Assembly: GCF_902497745.1 (NCBI RefSeq)
Contig: NZ_CABVHJ010000027.1
Location: forward strand, 18,893 to 82,892
Origin: Pseudomonas fluorescens
GTDB taxonomy: Bacteria > Pseudomonadota > Gammaproteobacteria > Pseudomonadales > Pseudomonadaceae
Reading direction: 5' to 3'
DNA length: 64,000 bases
How positions within the stretch are numbered: position 1 is the first letter of the stretch; every line of letters begins with the position of its first letter. Both the position numbers and the translations under genes were made by a program. Below, in pieces: positions 8,451 to 17,028 of this stretch. The notes under the pieces were generated by a model that was not told the origin of the DNA, did no database searches, and saw only the letters and a list, made by a program, of their open reading frames with translations.

Positions 8451-9580
8451 GTCGCGAATGTCGCATGTCCTTTGAACTTCTGGCCACCGATGGCAAGGCC
8501 CGGCGTGGTCGCCTGACCTTCCCGCGTGGCACCGTCGAGACCCCGGCGTTCATGCCGGTGGGCACTTACGGCACGGTCAAGGGCATGTTGCCGCGTGACA
8601 TCGTTGCCACCGGCGCAGAAATCATTCTCGGTAACACCTTCCACCTGTGGCTGCGTCCTGGCACCCAAGTGATCAAGGAGCACGGCGACCTGCACGATTT
8701 CATGCAGTGGAAAGGCCCGATCCTCACCGACTCCGGTGGCTTCCAGGTGTTCAGCCTCGGCGCGATGCGCAAGATCAAGGAGGAGGGCGTGACCTTCGCT
8801 TCCCCGGTCGACGGCGCCAAAGTATTCATGGGCCCGGAAGAGTCGATGCAGGTGCAGCGCGATCTCGGCTCCGACATCGTGATGATTTTCGACGAATGCA
8901 CGCCGTACCCGGCTGACGAAGACGTCGCGCGCGTATCGATGGAGTTGTCGCTGCGCTGGGCTCAGCGTTCGAAAAATGCCCACGGTGACAACACCGCAGC
9001 GTTGTTCGGCATCGTTCAGGGCGGCATGCACCAGGATCTGCGCATGCGTTCGCTCGAAGGCCTCGACAAAATCGGCTTCGATGGCCTGGCCATTGGCGGT
9101 CTGTCGGTGGGCGAGCCGAAGCACGAGATGATCAAAGTGCTGGATTATCTGCCGGGCATGATGCCGGCTGACAAACCTCGTTACCTTATGGGCGTTGGCA
9201 AACCGGAAGATCTGGTTGAGGGTGTGCGCCGCGGTGTGGACATGTTCGATTGCGTGATGCCAACCCGTAATGCCCGCAATGGGCATCTGTTCATTGATAC
9301 CGGCGTGCTGAAGATCCGTAACGCGTTCCATCGCCATGATGAATCGCCGCTGGATCCGACCTGCGATTGCTATACCTGCCAGAACTTCTCCCGCGCTTAT
9401 CTGCATCACCTGGACAAGTGCGGCGAAATGCTGGGAAGCATGCTCAATACCATCCATAACTTGCGCCATTATCAGGTGCTGATGGCTGGTTTGCGCGAGG
9501 CTATTCAACAGGGTACATTGGCCGCCTTTGTCGATGCCTTCTACGCCAAACGCGGGCTCCCCGTTCCGCCTTTGGACTGA
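8447..9580 (+). CDS. tgt: tRNA-guanine transglycosylase
   Basis: This 377-residue enzyme swaps guanine-34 for preQ1 in tRNAs with GUN anticodons. The sequence shows LTDSGGFQVFSLG with the general-base Asp near residue 95, MPTRNARNG after the nucleophile Asp in FDCVMPT, and the zinc site CDCYTCQNFSRAYLHHL (three Cys and one His). The start at 8447 has a strong AGAGGA 7 bases upstream and overlaps the queA stop; a second ATG at 8465 would give MSFELLATDGK, the start commonly annotated in relatives, but lacks its own ribosome site. Confidence 0.97.
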   Translation: MSRECRMSFELLATDGKARRGRLTFPRGTVETPAFMPVGTYGTVKGMLPRDIVATGAEIILGNTFHLWLRPGTQVIKEHGDLHDFMQWKGPILTDSGGFQVFSLGAMRKIKEEGVTFASPVDGAKVFMGPEESMQVQRDLGSDIVMIFDECTPYPADEDVARVSMELSLRWAQRSKNAHGDNTAALFGIVQGGMHQDLRMRSLEGLDKIGFDGLAIGGLSVGEPKHEMIKVLDYLPGMMPADKPRYLMGVGKPEDLVEGVRRGVDMFDCVMPTRNARNGHLFIDTGVLKIRNAFHRHDESPLDPTCDCYTCQNFSRAYLHHLDKCGEMLGSMLNTIHNLRHYQVLMAGLREAIQQGTLAAFVDAFYAKRGLPVPPLD

Positions 9581-9623
9581 GTTTTCTGACCCCAAGATTC
9601 AACATTTGCAACTGGAGTGCTAA

Positions 9624-9962
9624 ATGAGCTTTTTTATCTCTAACGCCATGGCTGACGCGGCTGCACCGGCTGCTGCCGGCCCAATGGGCGGCGGTTTCGA
9701 GTGGATTTTCCTGGTCGGCTTCCTGGTCATCTTCTACCTGATGATCTGGCGTCCACAGGCCAAGCGCGCCAAAGAGCAGAAGAACCTGCTGAGCAGCCTG
9801 CAGAAAGGCGACGAAGTTGTGACCACTGGCGGCATCGCTGGCAAGATCACCAAAGTGGCTGATGACTTCGTGGTTCTGGAAGTTTCCGACACCGTGGAAA
9901 TGAAGTTCCAGAAAGGCGCCATCGCCGCCACGCTGCCAAAAGGCACGCTGAAAGCGATCTGA
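9624..9962 (+). CDS. yajC: Sec translocon accessory protein YajC
   Basis: This 112-residue single-pass inner-membrane protein has one membrane segment near residues 28-47 (FEWIFLVGFLVIFYLMIW), followed by the family motif RPQAKRAKEQKNLLSSL and a soluble domain VTTGGIAGKITKV. It associates with SecDF and supports SecYEG export. The order tgt-yajC-secD-secF is the conserved gamma-proteobacterial arrangement. Confidence 0.96.
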   Translation: MSFFISNAMADAAAPAAAGPMGGGFEWIFLVGFLVIFYLMIWRPQAKRAKEQKNLLSSLQKGDEVVTTGGIAGKITKVADDFVVLEVSDTVEMKFQKGAIAATLPKGTLKAI

Positions 9963-9986
9963 AGCAACAACTTCTACTCAATCGAC

Positions 9987-10005
9987 GGGGCGCGCAAGGC
10001 GCCCC
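9987..10005 (+). promoter_or_regulatory. GC hairpin between yajC and secD
   Basis: GGGGCGC and GCGCCCC pair around a short GCAAG-type loop in the 61 bp gap. There is no T run, so it is not a classical terminator. It may stabilise the 3' end of yajC mRNA or tune yajC-to-secD read-through. Confidence 0.5.
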
Positions 10006-10026
10006 GCGTTCATAACGGGCGGCGTG

Positions 10027-11895
10027 ATGCTGAACAAATATCCTCTGTGGAAATACATTCTGATCCTGGCGGTGCTGGCGATCGGTCTGATTTATTCCGC
10101 TCCGAATCTATACCCCGATGACCCGGCCATTCAGGTCAGCGGTGCAAGCACTGCGCTGCAAGTCAATCAGGCTGATCTGGATCGTGTGAGCACTGCGCTC
10201 AAGGAGTCCGGGATCAACGTCAAGGCCGCCACGCTGGCAGCCAACGGCAAGGGCGGTCTGATCCGTCTGAGCAAGGCTGAAGACCAGCTGCCGGCCAAAG
10301 ACGTTGTGCGCAAGGCGTTGGGTGATGACTACGTCGTCGCGCTGAACCTGGCACAGACCACCCCGCAATGGCTGCGCAATCTGGGCGCGCACCCGATGAA
10401 GCTGGGTCTGGACTTGTCCGGTGGTGTGCACTTCCTGCTGGAAGTGGACATGGACAAAGCCCTCGATGCACGCCTGAAAGTCTACGAAGGCGACGTCAAG
10501 AGCCTGCTGCGCAAAGAGAAGCTGCGCTATCGCAGTCTGCCGCAACTGGGCGGTGCCATTCAGTTGGGCTTCAGCGATGAAGATTCCCGCGAGCAGGCCC
10601 GTGCACTGATCCGCAAGAACTTCAACGATTTCGACATTGTTCCGGCCGACCTCAACGGTCAACCGGTGCTGCGTCTGGCGATGACCCCGGCGAAGCTGGC
10701 GGAAATCCGTGAATACTCCATCAAGCAGAACTTGACCACGGTACGTAACCGCGTCAACGAGCTGGGTGTTGCCGAACCGATCGTTCAGCGTCAGGGCGCC
10801 AACCGCATTGTGGTTGAGCTGCCGGGCGTGCAGGACACTGCCGAAGCCAAGCGTATTCTCGGCAAGACAGCCAACCTTGAGTTCCGTCTGGCTGCTGAGC
10901 CGGGTGCTTCGAAAGCCACCTCCGAAACCTTCGAGTTCCGTGAAGGCAATCGTCCGCCAGCACAGATCGAGCGTGGTCTGATCATCACCGGTGACCAGGT
11001 CACTGACGCCAAGGCCGGTTTCGGCGAGCACGGCACCCCGGAAGTGAACATCCGTCTGGATGGTCACGGTGGTGAGCTGATGAGCCGCGCTACTCGTTCG
11101 AACGTCGGTCGCAGCATGGCGGTGATCTTCATCGAACAGCGTCCGATCACCACTTACACCAAGCAAGTGGTCGATGGCGTCGAGAAAGACGTGGCGGTGC
11201 AAACGTTCAAAGAAGAGAAGAAGATCATCAGCCTGGCGACCATTCAGTCGCCGCTGGGTGCTCAGTTCCGCATCACTGGCCTGAACGGTCAGGGCGAATC
11301 GTCTGAACTGGCGCTGCTGCTGCGTGCCGGTGGTCTTGCTGCACCGATGTACTTCGCTGAAGAGCGCACCATCGGCCCGAGCCTGGGTGCTGACAACATC
11401 ACCAAAGGTATCGACGCGTCGCTGTGGGGCATGCTGTTCGTGTCGCTGTTCATCATCGCCATCTACCGCTTCTTCGGCATCATCGCCACCGTCGCACTGG
11501 CGGTGAACATGGTGCTGCTGCTGGCCCTGATGTCGCTGCTGGGTGCAACGCTGACCCTGCCGGGTATCGCCGGTATCGTGCTGACCATGGGTATGGCGGT
11601 CGACGCCAACGTGCTGATCTTCTCGCGGATTCGTGAAGAGATCGCCGCCGGCATGACCGTGCAGCGTGCAATCAACGAAGGCTTCGGCCGGGCATTCACC
11701 GCGATTCTCGACGCCAACCTGACTACCTTGTTGGTCGGCGGGATTCTCTTTGCCATGGGCACCGGCCCGGTCAAAGGTTTCGCAGTGACCATGTCCCTCG
11801 GGATCTTTACCTCGATGTTCACGGCCATCATGGTGACCCGCGCAATGGTCAACCTGATCTTTGGCGGACGTGACTTCAAGAAGTTGTGGATTTAA
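10027..11895 (+). CDS. secD: Protein translocase subunit SecD
   Basis: This 622-residue inner-membrane protein works with SecF as a proton-driven RND-type motor that pulls exported proteins into the periplasm. The first membrane segment is WKYILILAVLAIGLIYSAP. The D1 motif follows as LGLDLSGGVHFLLEVDMDKAL, then the large periplasmic region. The last five membrane segments are in the C-terminal 170 residues (GMLFVSLFIIAIYRFFG onward, with GIVLTMGMAVDANVLIFSRIREE). I use ATG 10027; an adjacent GTG at 10024 would add one residue. Confidence 0.96.
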   Translation: MLNKYPLWKYILILAVLAIGLIYSAPNLYPDDPAIQVSGASTALQVNQADLDRVSTALKESGINVKAATLAANGKGGLIRLSKAEDQLPAKDVVRKALGDDYVVALNLAQTTPQWLRNLGAHPMKLGLDLSGGVHFLLEVDMDKALDARLKVYEGDVKSLLRKEKLRYRSLPQLGGAIQLGFSDEDSREQARALIRKNFNDFDIVPADLNGQPVLRLAMTPAKLAEIREYSIKQNLTTVRNRVNELGVAEPIVQRQGANRIVVELPGVQDTAEAKRILGKTANLEFRLAAEPGASKATSETFEFREGNRPPAQIERGLIITGDQVTDAKAGFGEHGTPEVNIRLDGHGGELMSRATRSNVGRSMAVIFIEQRPITTYTKQVVDGVEKDVAVQTFKEEKKIISLATIQSPLGAQFRITGLNGQGESSELALLLRAGGLAAPMYFAEERTIGPSLGADNITKGIDASLWGMLFVSLFIIAIYRFFGIIATVALAVNMVLLLALMSLLGATLTLPGIAGIVLTMGMAVDANVLIFSRIREEIAAGMTVQRAINEGFGRAFTAILDANLTTLLVGGILFAMGTGPVKGFAVTMSLGIFTSMFTAIMVTRAMVNLIFGGRDFKKLWI

Positions 11896-11904
11896 GGGGC
11901 TGCC

Positions 11905-12819
11905 ATGTTACGTACAATCAACTTCATGGGCGTTCGCAACTTCGCGTTCGGCGTCACAGTATTCCTCACCTTGCTGGCTATGTTCAGTGTCGCTACCAAG
12001 GGCATGAACTGGGGGCTGGACTTCACCGGCGGTACGCTCATCGAGCTGACCTACGAGCGTCCGGCCGACGTTACCAAGGTGCGTGAGCAGCTGGCGACGT
12101 CGGGTTACCACGAAGCCATCGTGCAGAGCTTCGGTGCTACTACCGATCTGCTGGTGCGCATGCCAGGTGAAGACCCGCAACTGGGCCATCAGGTGGCGGA
12201 AGCGCTGTTGAAGGTCGGCGGCGACAACCCGGCGACGGTCAAGCGTGTCGAGTTCGTCGGCCCGCAGGTCGGTGAAGAGCTGCGCGACCAGGGCGGCCTC
12301 GGCATGCTGCTGGCGCTCGGCGGTATCCTGATCTACCTGGCTTTCCGCTTTCAGTGGAAGTTCGCGGTCGGCGCCATTGTTTCGCTGATTCACGACGTGA
12401 TCGTAACCATCGGTATCCTGTCGTACTTCCAGATCACTTTCGATCTGACCGTGCTGGCGGCGGTGCTGGCGATCATCGGTTACTCGCTGAACGACACCAT
12501 CGTGGTATTCGACCGGGTTCGTGAGAACTTCCGTGTCCTGCGCAAGGCAACGCTGATCGAGAACATCAACATCTCGACCACGCAAACCCTGCTGCGCACC
12601 ATGGCGACGTCGATCTCCACCTTGCTGGCGATCGCGGCACTGCTGTTCTTCGGCGGTGACAACCTGTTCGGCTTCTCGATCGCGCTGTTTATCGGTGTTC
12701 TGGCGGGTACCTACTCGTCGATCTACATCGCTAACGTGGTGCTGATCTGGCTGAACCTGACTACCGAGGATCTGATTCCTCCGGCCAACACCGAGAAGGA
12801 AGTCGACGACCGTCCATAA
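11905..12819 (+). CDS. secF: Protein translocase subunit SecF
   Basis: This 304-residue, six-segment membrane protein has the SecF signatures MNWGLDFTGGTLIEL near the N-terminus, then AAVLAIIGYSLNDTIVVFDRVREN and NISTTQTLLRTMATSISTLLA. It begins 9 bp after the secD stop and is followed by a strong terminator, closing the queA-secF transcription unit. It partners SecD in late-stage export and membrane-protein release. Confidence 0.97.
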   Translation: MLRTINFMGVRNFAFGVTVFLTLLAMFSVATKGMNWGLDFTGGTLIELTYERPADVTKVREQLATSGYHEAIVQSFGATTDLLVRMPGEDPQLGHQVAEALLKVGGDNPATVKRVEFVGPQVGEELRDQGGLGMLLALGGILIYLAFRFQWKFAVGAIVSLIHDVIVTIGILSYFQITFDLTVLAAVLAIIGYSLNDTIVVFDRVRENFRVLRKATLIENINISTTQTLLRTMATSISTLLAIAALLFFGGDNLFGFSIALFIGVLAGTYSSIYIANVVLIWLNLTTEDLIPPANTEKEVDDRP

Positions 12820-12850
12820 CGGCCATCGTTTTCCCGGCTGTCAGCCCAAG

Positions 12851-12881
12851 AAAGGCGCGAGTTGAACTCGCGCCTTTTTTT
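12851..12881 (+). terminator. Rho-independent terminator after secF
   Basis: AAAGGCGCGAGT and ACTCGCGCC form a strong stem with a TTGA loop, followed by seven T residues. Confidence 0.93.
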
Positions 12882-12940
12882 ATGCTCCAAGGCTGGGAGA
12901 AGCGCGGGCGCGTCCCGCATGTGATGGTCAGGAGGTTCAT

Positions 12941-13489
12941 GTGAACAAGTCGTTGCTGGTTGGTGCGGTATTGGGTGCTGTCGGTGTGACTGCCGGGGGT
13001 GCTGTTGCCACCTACAGCCTGGTTAAAAGCGGCCCTGAGTATGCGCAAGTATTGGCCGTTGAACCGGTTAAAACACAGATCAAGACTCCACGTGAAGTGT
13101 GCAAGGACGTGACAGTGACTCGTCAGGCACCGGTAAAAGATCAACATCAGATTGCCGGTACCGTCGTCGGTGCGCTGGCAGGTGGTTTGCTGGGTAATCA
13201 GATTGGCGGCGGCACCGGCAAGAAGATTGCCACGGTAGCCGGTGCGGTCGGTGGGGGTTATGCGGGTAACAAGGTGCAGGAAGGCATGCAGGAGCGTGAC
13301 ACCTACACCACCACGCAAACCCGCTGCAATACGGTCAATGACATCAGCGACAAGGTCGTCGGTTACGACGTGCGTTACTCGCTCGATGGCAAAGAAGGCA
13401 AAGTGCGGATGGATCGCGATCCGGGCAACCAGATTCCGGTCGACAAGGAAGGCAAGCTGATTCTGTCGCAGAATGAGCCGGCTCAGTAA
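12941..13489 (+). CDS. Glycine-zipper 2TM-domain envelope protein
   Basis: This 182-residue protein starts at GTG 12941, 5 bases after GGAGG. An N-terminal hydrophobic segment (LLVGAVLGAVGVTAGGAVATY) acts as anchor or signal. The middle holds a glycine-zipper pair: GTVVGALAGGLLGNQIGGGTG and VAGAVGGGYAGNKVQEG. The C-terminal part (TRCNTVNDISDKVVGYDV) resembles the YcfJ/SlyB-like outer-membrane group. It is probably an envelope-integrity protein; no reaction is known. Flanking terminators make it monocistronic. Confidence 0.85.
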   Translation: MNKSLLVGAVLGAVGVTAGGAVATYSLVKSGPEYAQVLAVEPVKTQIKTPREVCKDVTVTRQAPVKDQHQIAGTVVGALAGGLLGNQIGGGTGKKIATVAGAVGGGYAGNKVQEGMQERDTYTTTQTRCNTVNDISDKVVGYDVRYSLDGKEGKVRMDRDPGNQIPVDKEGKLILSQNEPAQ

Positions 13490-13510
13490 AAGCTGACTGT
13501 TTTAACAAGA

Positions 13511-13533
13511 AGCACCCTGCGGGGTGCTTTTTT
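13511..13533 (+). terminator. Terminator after glycine-zipper gene
   Basis: AGCACCC-TGC-GGGTGCT stem followed by six T residues, about 20 bp after the stop codon. Confidence 0.9.
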
Positions 13534-13566
13534 GTGCCCGCCATTTTTGGCTAACCCCGGATCCCC

Positions 13567-13656
13567 TGTGGGAGCGAGCTTGCTCGCGAATGCGGTCTGG
13601 CATTCAGCATCTATGCAGGCTGTTCCACCGCTTTCGCGAGCAAGCTCGCTCCCACA
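13567..13656. repeat. REP/REPIN doublet, family 1
   Basis: Inverted pair of the GGGAGCGAGC-TTGCTCGCGA unit around a 30-odd bp spacer. It lies between the terminators of two convergent genes. Confidence 0.93.
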
Positions 13657-13685
13657 AGGATTTGTTTCGGCCTGAATACAGACAT

Positions 13686-13714
13686 AAAAAAAGCACCCCG
13701 AAGGGTGCTTTTTT
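13686..13714. terminator. Bidirectional terminator between glycine-zipper gene and suhB
   Basis: A-run, AAGCACCC, loop CGAA, GGGTGCTT and a T-run. With T runs on both strands it can end suhB transcription from the right and back up the previous terminator. Confidence 0.88.
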
Positions 13715-13729
13715 CGTTTCGCGGAAAGC

Positions 13730-14548
13730 TTAGCGCTTCAGCGAAGCCGGCAGGTGCGGCTGGATCGCCGTCAGAACTGCCTTGAAGCATTTGGTGTTGC
13801 CGGCAACGATGTGGCCTTTTTCAAGGAAGTCGTGACCGCCGGTGAAGTCACTCACCAGGCCGCCAGCTTCTTGAATCAGCAGGGCGCCTGCAGCCATGTC
13901 CCACTCGGACAGACCCGACTCCCAGAACGCGTCGAAACGACCGGCAGCCACATAGGCCAGGTCCAGGCTCGCCGAGCCCGCGCGGCGGATACCGGCAGTC
14001 TGGCCAACCAGGGCGCGGAACATGCCCAGGTAGTTGTCGAGGTTGTCCATCTGATCGTCACGGAACGGGAAGCCGGTACCCAGCAGGGCGCCGTCGAGGC
14101 TGGTGCGACCGCTGACGCGCAGACGGCGACCGTTCAGTTGAGCGCCGCGACCACGGCTGGCGGTGAATTCTTCCTGGCGAACCGGGTCCAGAACCACTGC
14201 GTGTTCCAGGCGACCGCGGTATTTGCAGGCGATGCTGACAGCGAAGTGCGGAATGCCACGCAGGAAGTTGGTGGTGCCGTCCAGTGGGTCGATGATCCAC
14301 AGGTATTCTTCGCCTTCGATGCCGGTGCCGGCGTGCAGGCCAGTCTCTTCACCCTGGATCGAGTGATTCGGGTAAGCCTTGCGCAGGGCATCGATGATTT
14401 TCTGTTCAGCGGCGCGATCGACCTCGGATACATAATCCTTGGCGTCTTTTTCGTCGACCTTGATGGTATCCAGGCGCTCGATGGAGCGGAAGATCAGTTC
14501 ACTGGCGCTGCGGGCGGCGCGCAGCGCGATATTCAGCATGGGCTGCAT
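13730..14548 (-). CDS. suhB: Inositol-1-monophosphatase family protein SuhB
   Basis: This 272-residue enzyme has the lithium-sensitive Mg-dependent phosphatase motifs: EVDRAAEQKIIDAL, the metal-binding IDPLDGTTNFLRGIPHF, and WDMAAGALLIQEAGG. It dephosphorylates inositol 1-phosphate. In enterobacteria SuhB also joins the rRNA antitermination complex, and in P. aeruginosa it affects virulence regulation, so a second role is likely here. It is divergent from trmJ with 145 bp between, the order seen across Pseudomonas. Confidence 0.95.
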   Translation of the reverse strand: MQPMLNIALRAARSASELIFRSIERLDTIKVDEKDAKDYVSEVDRAAEQKIIDALRKAYPNHSIQGEETGLHAGTGIEGEEYLWIIDPLDGTTNFLRGIPHFAVSIACKYRGRLEHAVVLDPVRQEEFTASRGRGAQLNGRRLRVSGRTSLDGALLGTGFPFRDDQMDNLDNYLGMFRALVGQTAGIRRAGSASLDLAYVAAGRFDAFWESGLSEWDMAAGALLIQEAGGLVSDFTGGHDFLEKGHIVAGNTKCFKAVLTAIQPHLPASLKR

Positions 14549-14693
14549 GGATGTGTCACCTAAGGTTGTTAAAGAAAGCCGCGCATTCTATCAGAACTTT
14601 TCTTCAGGTGAAGGACGCTGTTCGCTTTCATAGCTTAACGGTAGGCTGTTCTGTAAGATTTGCACCCCTTTCCTGTGTCCGAGAGCGCCTCCC

Positions 14694-15464
14694 TTGCTGC
14701 AGAACATTCGTGTCGTCCTGGTCAATACCAGCCACCCCGGCAATATCGGCGGGGCCGCGCGCGCCATGAAAAACATGGGTCTGTCGCGATTGGTGCTGGT
14801 CGAACCGCGCCTGTTTCCGCACCACGAGGCGGATGCTCGCGCCTCTGGTGCCGGTGACATCCTGGAAAACGCACAAGTCGTCGCCACCCTGGAAGACGCC
14901 TTGGTCGGCTGCAATCTGGTGCTTGGCACCAGCGCCCGGGACCGTCGAATCCCCTGGCCGCTGCTGGATCCGCGCGAGTGCGGCACCAAAGTGGTTGAAG
15001 AAGCCGGGCAGGGCGCCGAAATCGCTCTGGTATTCGGTCGTGAAGATTCCGGTCTGACCAACGAAGAGCTGCAGCGATGTCACTTTCACGTGCATATCCC
15101 CTCCGACCCTGAGTTCAGTTCGCTGAACCTGGGCGCGGCGGTGCAGGTGTTGAGCTACGAAGTGCGCATGGCCTGGCTGGCTGCACAAGGTCAGCCGAGC
15201 AAGATCGAGAAAGAAGAAGTGGCCTCGGTGAAAAGCGCCGAACTGGCGACCATGGATGAGCTGGAGCGCTTTTATGAGCATCTGGAGCAGACGCTGGTCG
15301 CCATCGAATTCCTCGATCCGGAAAAACCCCGGCACTTGATGGCGCGCCTGCGCCGGTTGTACGGACGCAGCTCGGTCAGCCGGGCGGAAATGAATATTTT
15401 GCGTGGCATCCTCACGGAAACCCAGAAAGCGGCCCGTGGTGAGCTTCTTAAGCGGAAGGACTAA
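14694..15464 (+). CDS. trmJ: tRNA (cytidine/uridine-32-2'-O)-methyltransferase TrmJ
   Basis: This 256-residue SPOUT-class methyltransferase methylates the ribose of position 32 in tRNA using SAM. Motifs are NTSHPGNIGGAARAMKNMG at the N-terminus and the knotted SAM site VFGREDSGLTNEELQRCHF plus IPSDPEFSSLNLGAAVQVLSYE. The best start is a TTG at 14694 (LQNIRVVLVNTSHPG follows); no ATG precedes the conserved block. The C-terminal 90 residues are the usual helical extension. cysE follows directly at the stop. Confidence 0.95.
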   Translation: MLQNIRVVLVNTSHPGNIGGAARAMKNMGLSRLVLVEPRLFPHHEADARASGAGDILENAQVVATLEDALVGCNLVLGTSARDRRIPWPLLDPRECGTKVVEEAGQGAEIALVFGREDSGLTNEELQRCHFHVHIPSDPEFSSLNLGAAVQVLSYEVRMAWLAAQGQPSKIEKEEVASVKSAELATMDELERFYEHLEQTLVAIEFLDPEKPRHLMARLRRLYGRSSVSRAEMNILRGILTETQKAARGELLKRKD

Positions 15465-16244
15465 ATGATGTTTGAGCGTTTGCGTGAAGATATCCAGAGC
15501 GTATTCCATCGAGACCCGGCGGCGCGTAACGCTTTTGAAGTCCTGACCTGCTACCCCGGCATGCATGCGATCTGGATTCATCGATTGGCCGGCATGCTCT
15601 GGCGTAACGAGCTGAAGTGGCTGGCGCGGCTGGTGTCGAACTTCGGTCGCTGGTTGACCGGAATCGAGATTCACCCGGGCGCAAAAGTCGGTCGACGCTT
15701 CTTTATTGACCATGGCATGGGCATCGTAATTGGTGAAACCGCCGAGATTGGCGATGATGTGACCATTTATCAGGGCGTGACTCTGGGTGGTACCAGTTGG
15801 AACAAAGGCAAACGTCACCCGACATTAGGCGATGGTGTGGTCGTGGGCGCGGGCGCCAAGGTGCTCGGTCCGTTCACGGTTGGCGCGGGTGCCAAAGTCG
15901 GCTCCAATGCTGTCGTGACTAAAGAAGTGCCGCCGGGTGCCACTGTTGTCGGTATTCCTGGGCGAATCATCGTCAAGTCTGACGAAGAGCAGGACGCCAA
16001 GCGCAAGGCCATGGCCGAGAAGATCGGCTTCGATGCGTATGGCGTCAGCGAAGACATGCCCGACCCGGTGGCGCGCGCCATCGGTCAGTTGCTTGATCAC
16101 CTGCAAGCGGTGGACGGGCGGCTTGAGGGGATGTGCGGCGCGTTGAAGGATCTGGGCAGCAATTACTGTGCGAAAGATCTGCCTGAGCTGCGTGAAGAAG
16201 ACTTCGCATGCGTCAAAGGCAAAGACGAGTCCAAAGCCAGCTAA
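15465..16244 (+). CDS. cysE: Serine O-acetyltransferase
   Basis: This 259-residue enzyme makes O-acetylserine, the committed step to cysteine. An N-terminal helical domain (RDPAARNAFEVLTCYPGMHAI) precedes the left-handed beta-helix with hexapeptide repeats, including the catalytic GRRFFIDHGMGIVIGET and GGTSWNKGKRHPTLGDGVVVGAGAKVLGP. It starts immediately after the trmJ stop (two ATG codons in tandem at 15465) and is followed by iscR; cysteine supply next to the cysteine-consuming ISC operon is a sensible pairing. Confidence 0.96.
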   Translation: MMFERLREDIQSVFHRDPAARNAFEVLTCYPGMHAIWIHRLAGMLWRNELKWLARLVSNFGRWLTGIEIHPGAKVGRRFFIDHGMGIVIGETAEIGDDVTIYQGVTLGGTSWNKGKRHPTLGDGVVVGAGAKVLGPFTVGAGAKVGSNAVVTKEVPPGATVVGIPGRIIVKSDEEQDAKRKAMAEKIGFDAYGVSEDMPDPVARAIGQLLDHLQAVDGRLEGMCGALKDLGSNYCAKDLPELREEDFACVKGKDESKAS

Positions 16245-16246
16245 GC

Positions 16247-16335
16247 CCTGTGTAGGAGCTGCCGCAGGCTGCGATCTTTTGATCTTATGGAAGGCAAAGT
16301 CAAAAGATCGCAGCCTGCGGCAGCTCCTACACAGG
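16247..16335. repeat. REP-like inverted doublet, family 2
   Basis: TGTAGGAGCTGCCGCAGGCT-GCGATCTTTTGATC and its near-perfect reverse complement flank a 14 bp spacer, giving one long hairpin. This family differs in sequence from the GGGAGCGAGC family and occurs four times in the window. It lies between cysE and the isc promoter and may separate their transcripts. Confidence 0.92.
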
Positions 16336-16400
16336 CTTGCGCCGGCCGGTGTGCCATTACGCCGCAGACCCTGCTATCATTCGCGCGCTCTTTTGCGGGT

Positions 16401-16450
16401 AATCCTGACTAAAGTACTAGGTCTTAAAGTTGACTTAAATACTCGGGAAT
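16401..16450 (+). promoter_or_regulatory. Two tandem IscR type-1-like sites over the isc promoter
   Basis: Two 25 bp segments, 16401..16425 and 16426..16450, each fit the type-1 IscR pattern (GACT, five or six A/T-rich bases, then ACT with a G-rich right flank). The second carries the -35 TTGACT (16430..16435); CATACT at 16453..16458, 17 bp on, is the likely -10. Cluster-loaded IscR would block RNA polymerase here, so iron-sulphur sufficiency shuts the operon down. Confidence 0.72.
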
Positions 16451-16489
16451 TGCATACTCGCCCCATTCTGAACTCCGTGGTAACTGTCC

Positions 16490-16981
16490 ATGCGACTGAC
16501 TACAAAAGGCCGATACGCCGTGACCGCCATGCTTGACCTGGCGTTGCACGCGCAGCACGGGCCCGTGTCCCTGGCCGATATCTCCGAGCGCCAAGGCATC
16601 TCCCTGTCCTACCTCGAACAGCTGTTCGCCAAGCTGCGTCGCAGCAACCTGGTTTCCAGTGTTCGCGGCCCGGGTGGTGGCTACCAGTTGTCCCGCGACA
16701 TGCAGGGTATCCAGGTCGCCCAGGTGATCGATGCGGTAAACGAATCGGTCGATGCCACCAAATGCCAGGGCCAGGGCGATTGCCATTCCGGCGACACGTG
16801 CCTTACCCATCATCTGTGGTGCGATTTGAGCCTGCAGATTCACGAATTTCTAAGTGGTATCAGCTTGGCTGATCTTGTGACTCGCCGTGAGGTGCAAGAA
16901 GTAGCCCAGCGTCAGGACCAGCGCCGTTGCAACAGCAAGGCGCCACGCCTGGACAAGATTGAAGCGTCCGCCGTCGAATGA
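16490..16981 (+). CDS. iscR: Fe-S cluster-sensing Rrf2-family repressor IscR
   Basis: This 163-residue regulator starts MRLTTKGRYAVTAMLDLALH and has the winged helix (SLSYLEQLFAKLRRSNLVSSVRG) plus the cluster ligands in the loop KCQGQGDCHSGDTCLTH: three Cys, with a nearby His as fourth ligand. With a [2Fe-2S] cluster it represses isc through type-1 sites; without it, it acts at type-2 sites. It leads the operon and its own promoter carries two type-1-like sites. Confidence 0.97.
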   Translation: MRLTTKGRYAVTAMLDLALHAQHGPVSLADISERQGISLSYLEQLFAKLRRSNLVSSVRGPGGGYQLSRDMQGIQVAQVIDAVNESVDATKCQGQGDCHSGDTCLTHHLWCDLSLQIHEFLSGISLADLVTRREVQEVAQRQDQRRCNSKAPRLDKIEASAVE

Positions 16982-17028
16982 CAGCCAGAGAGCTAGCGGC
17001 ACGCCAGCCCTGATTTAGGAGATAGTCC

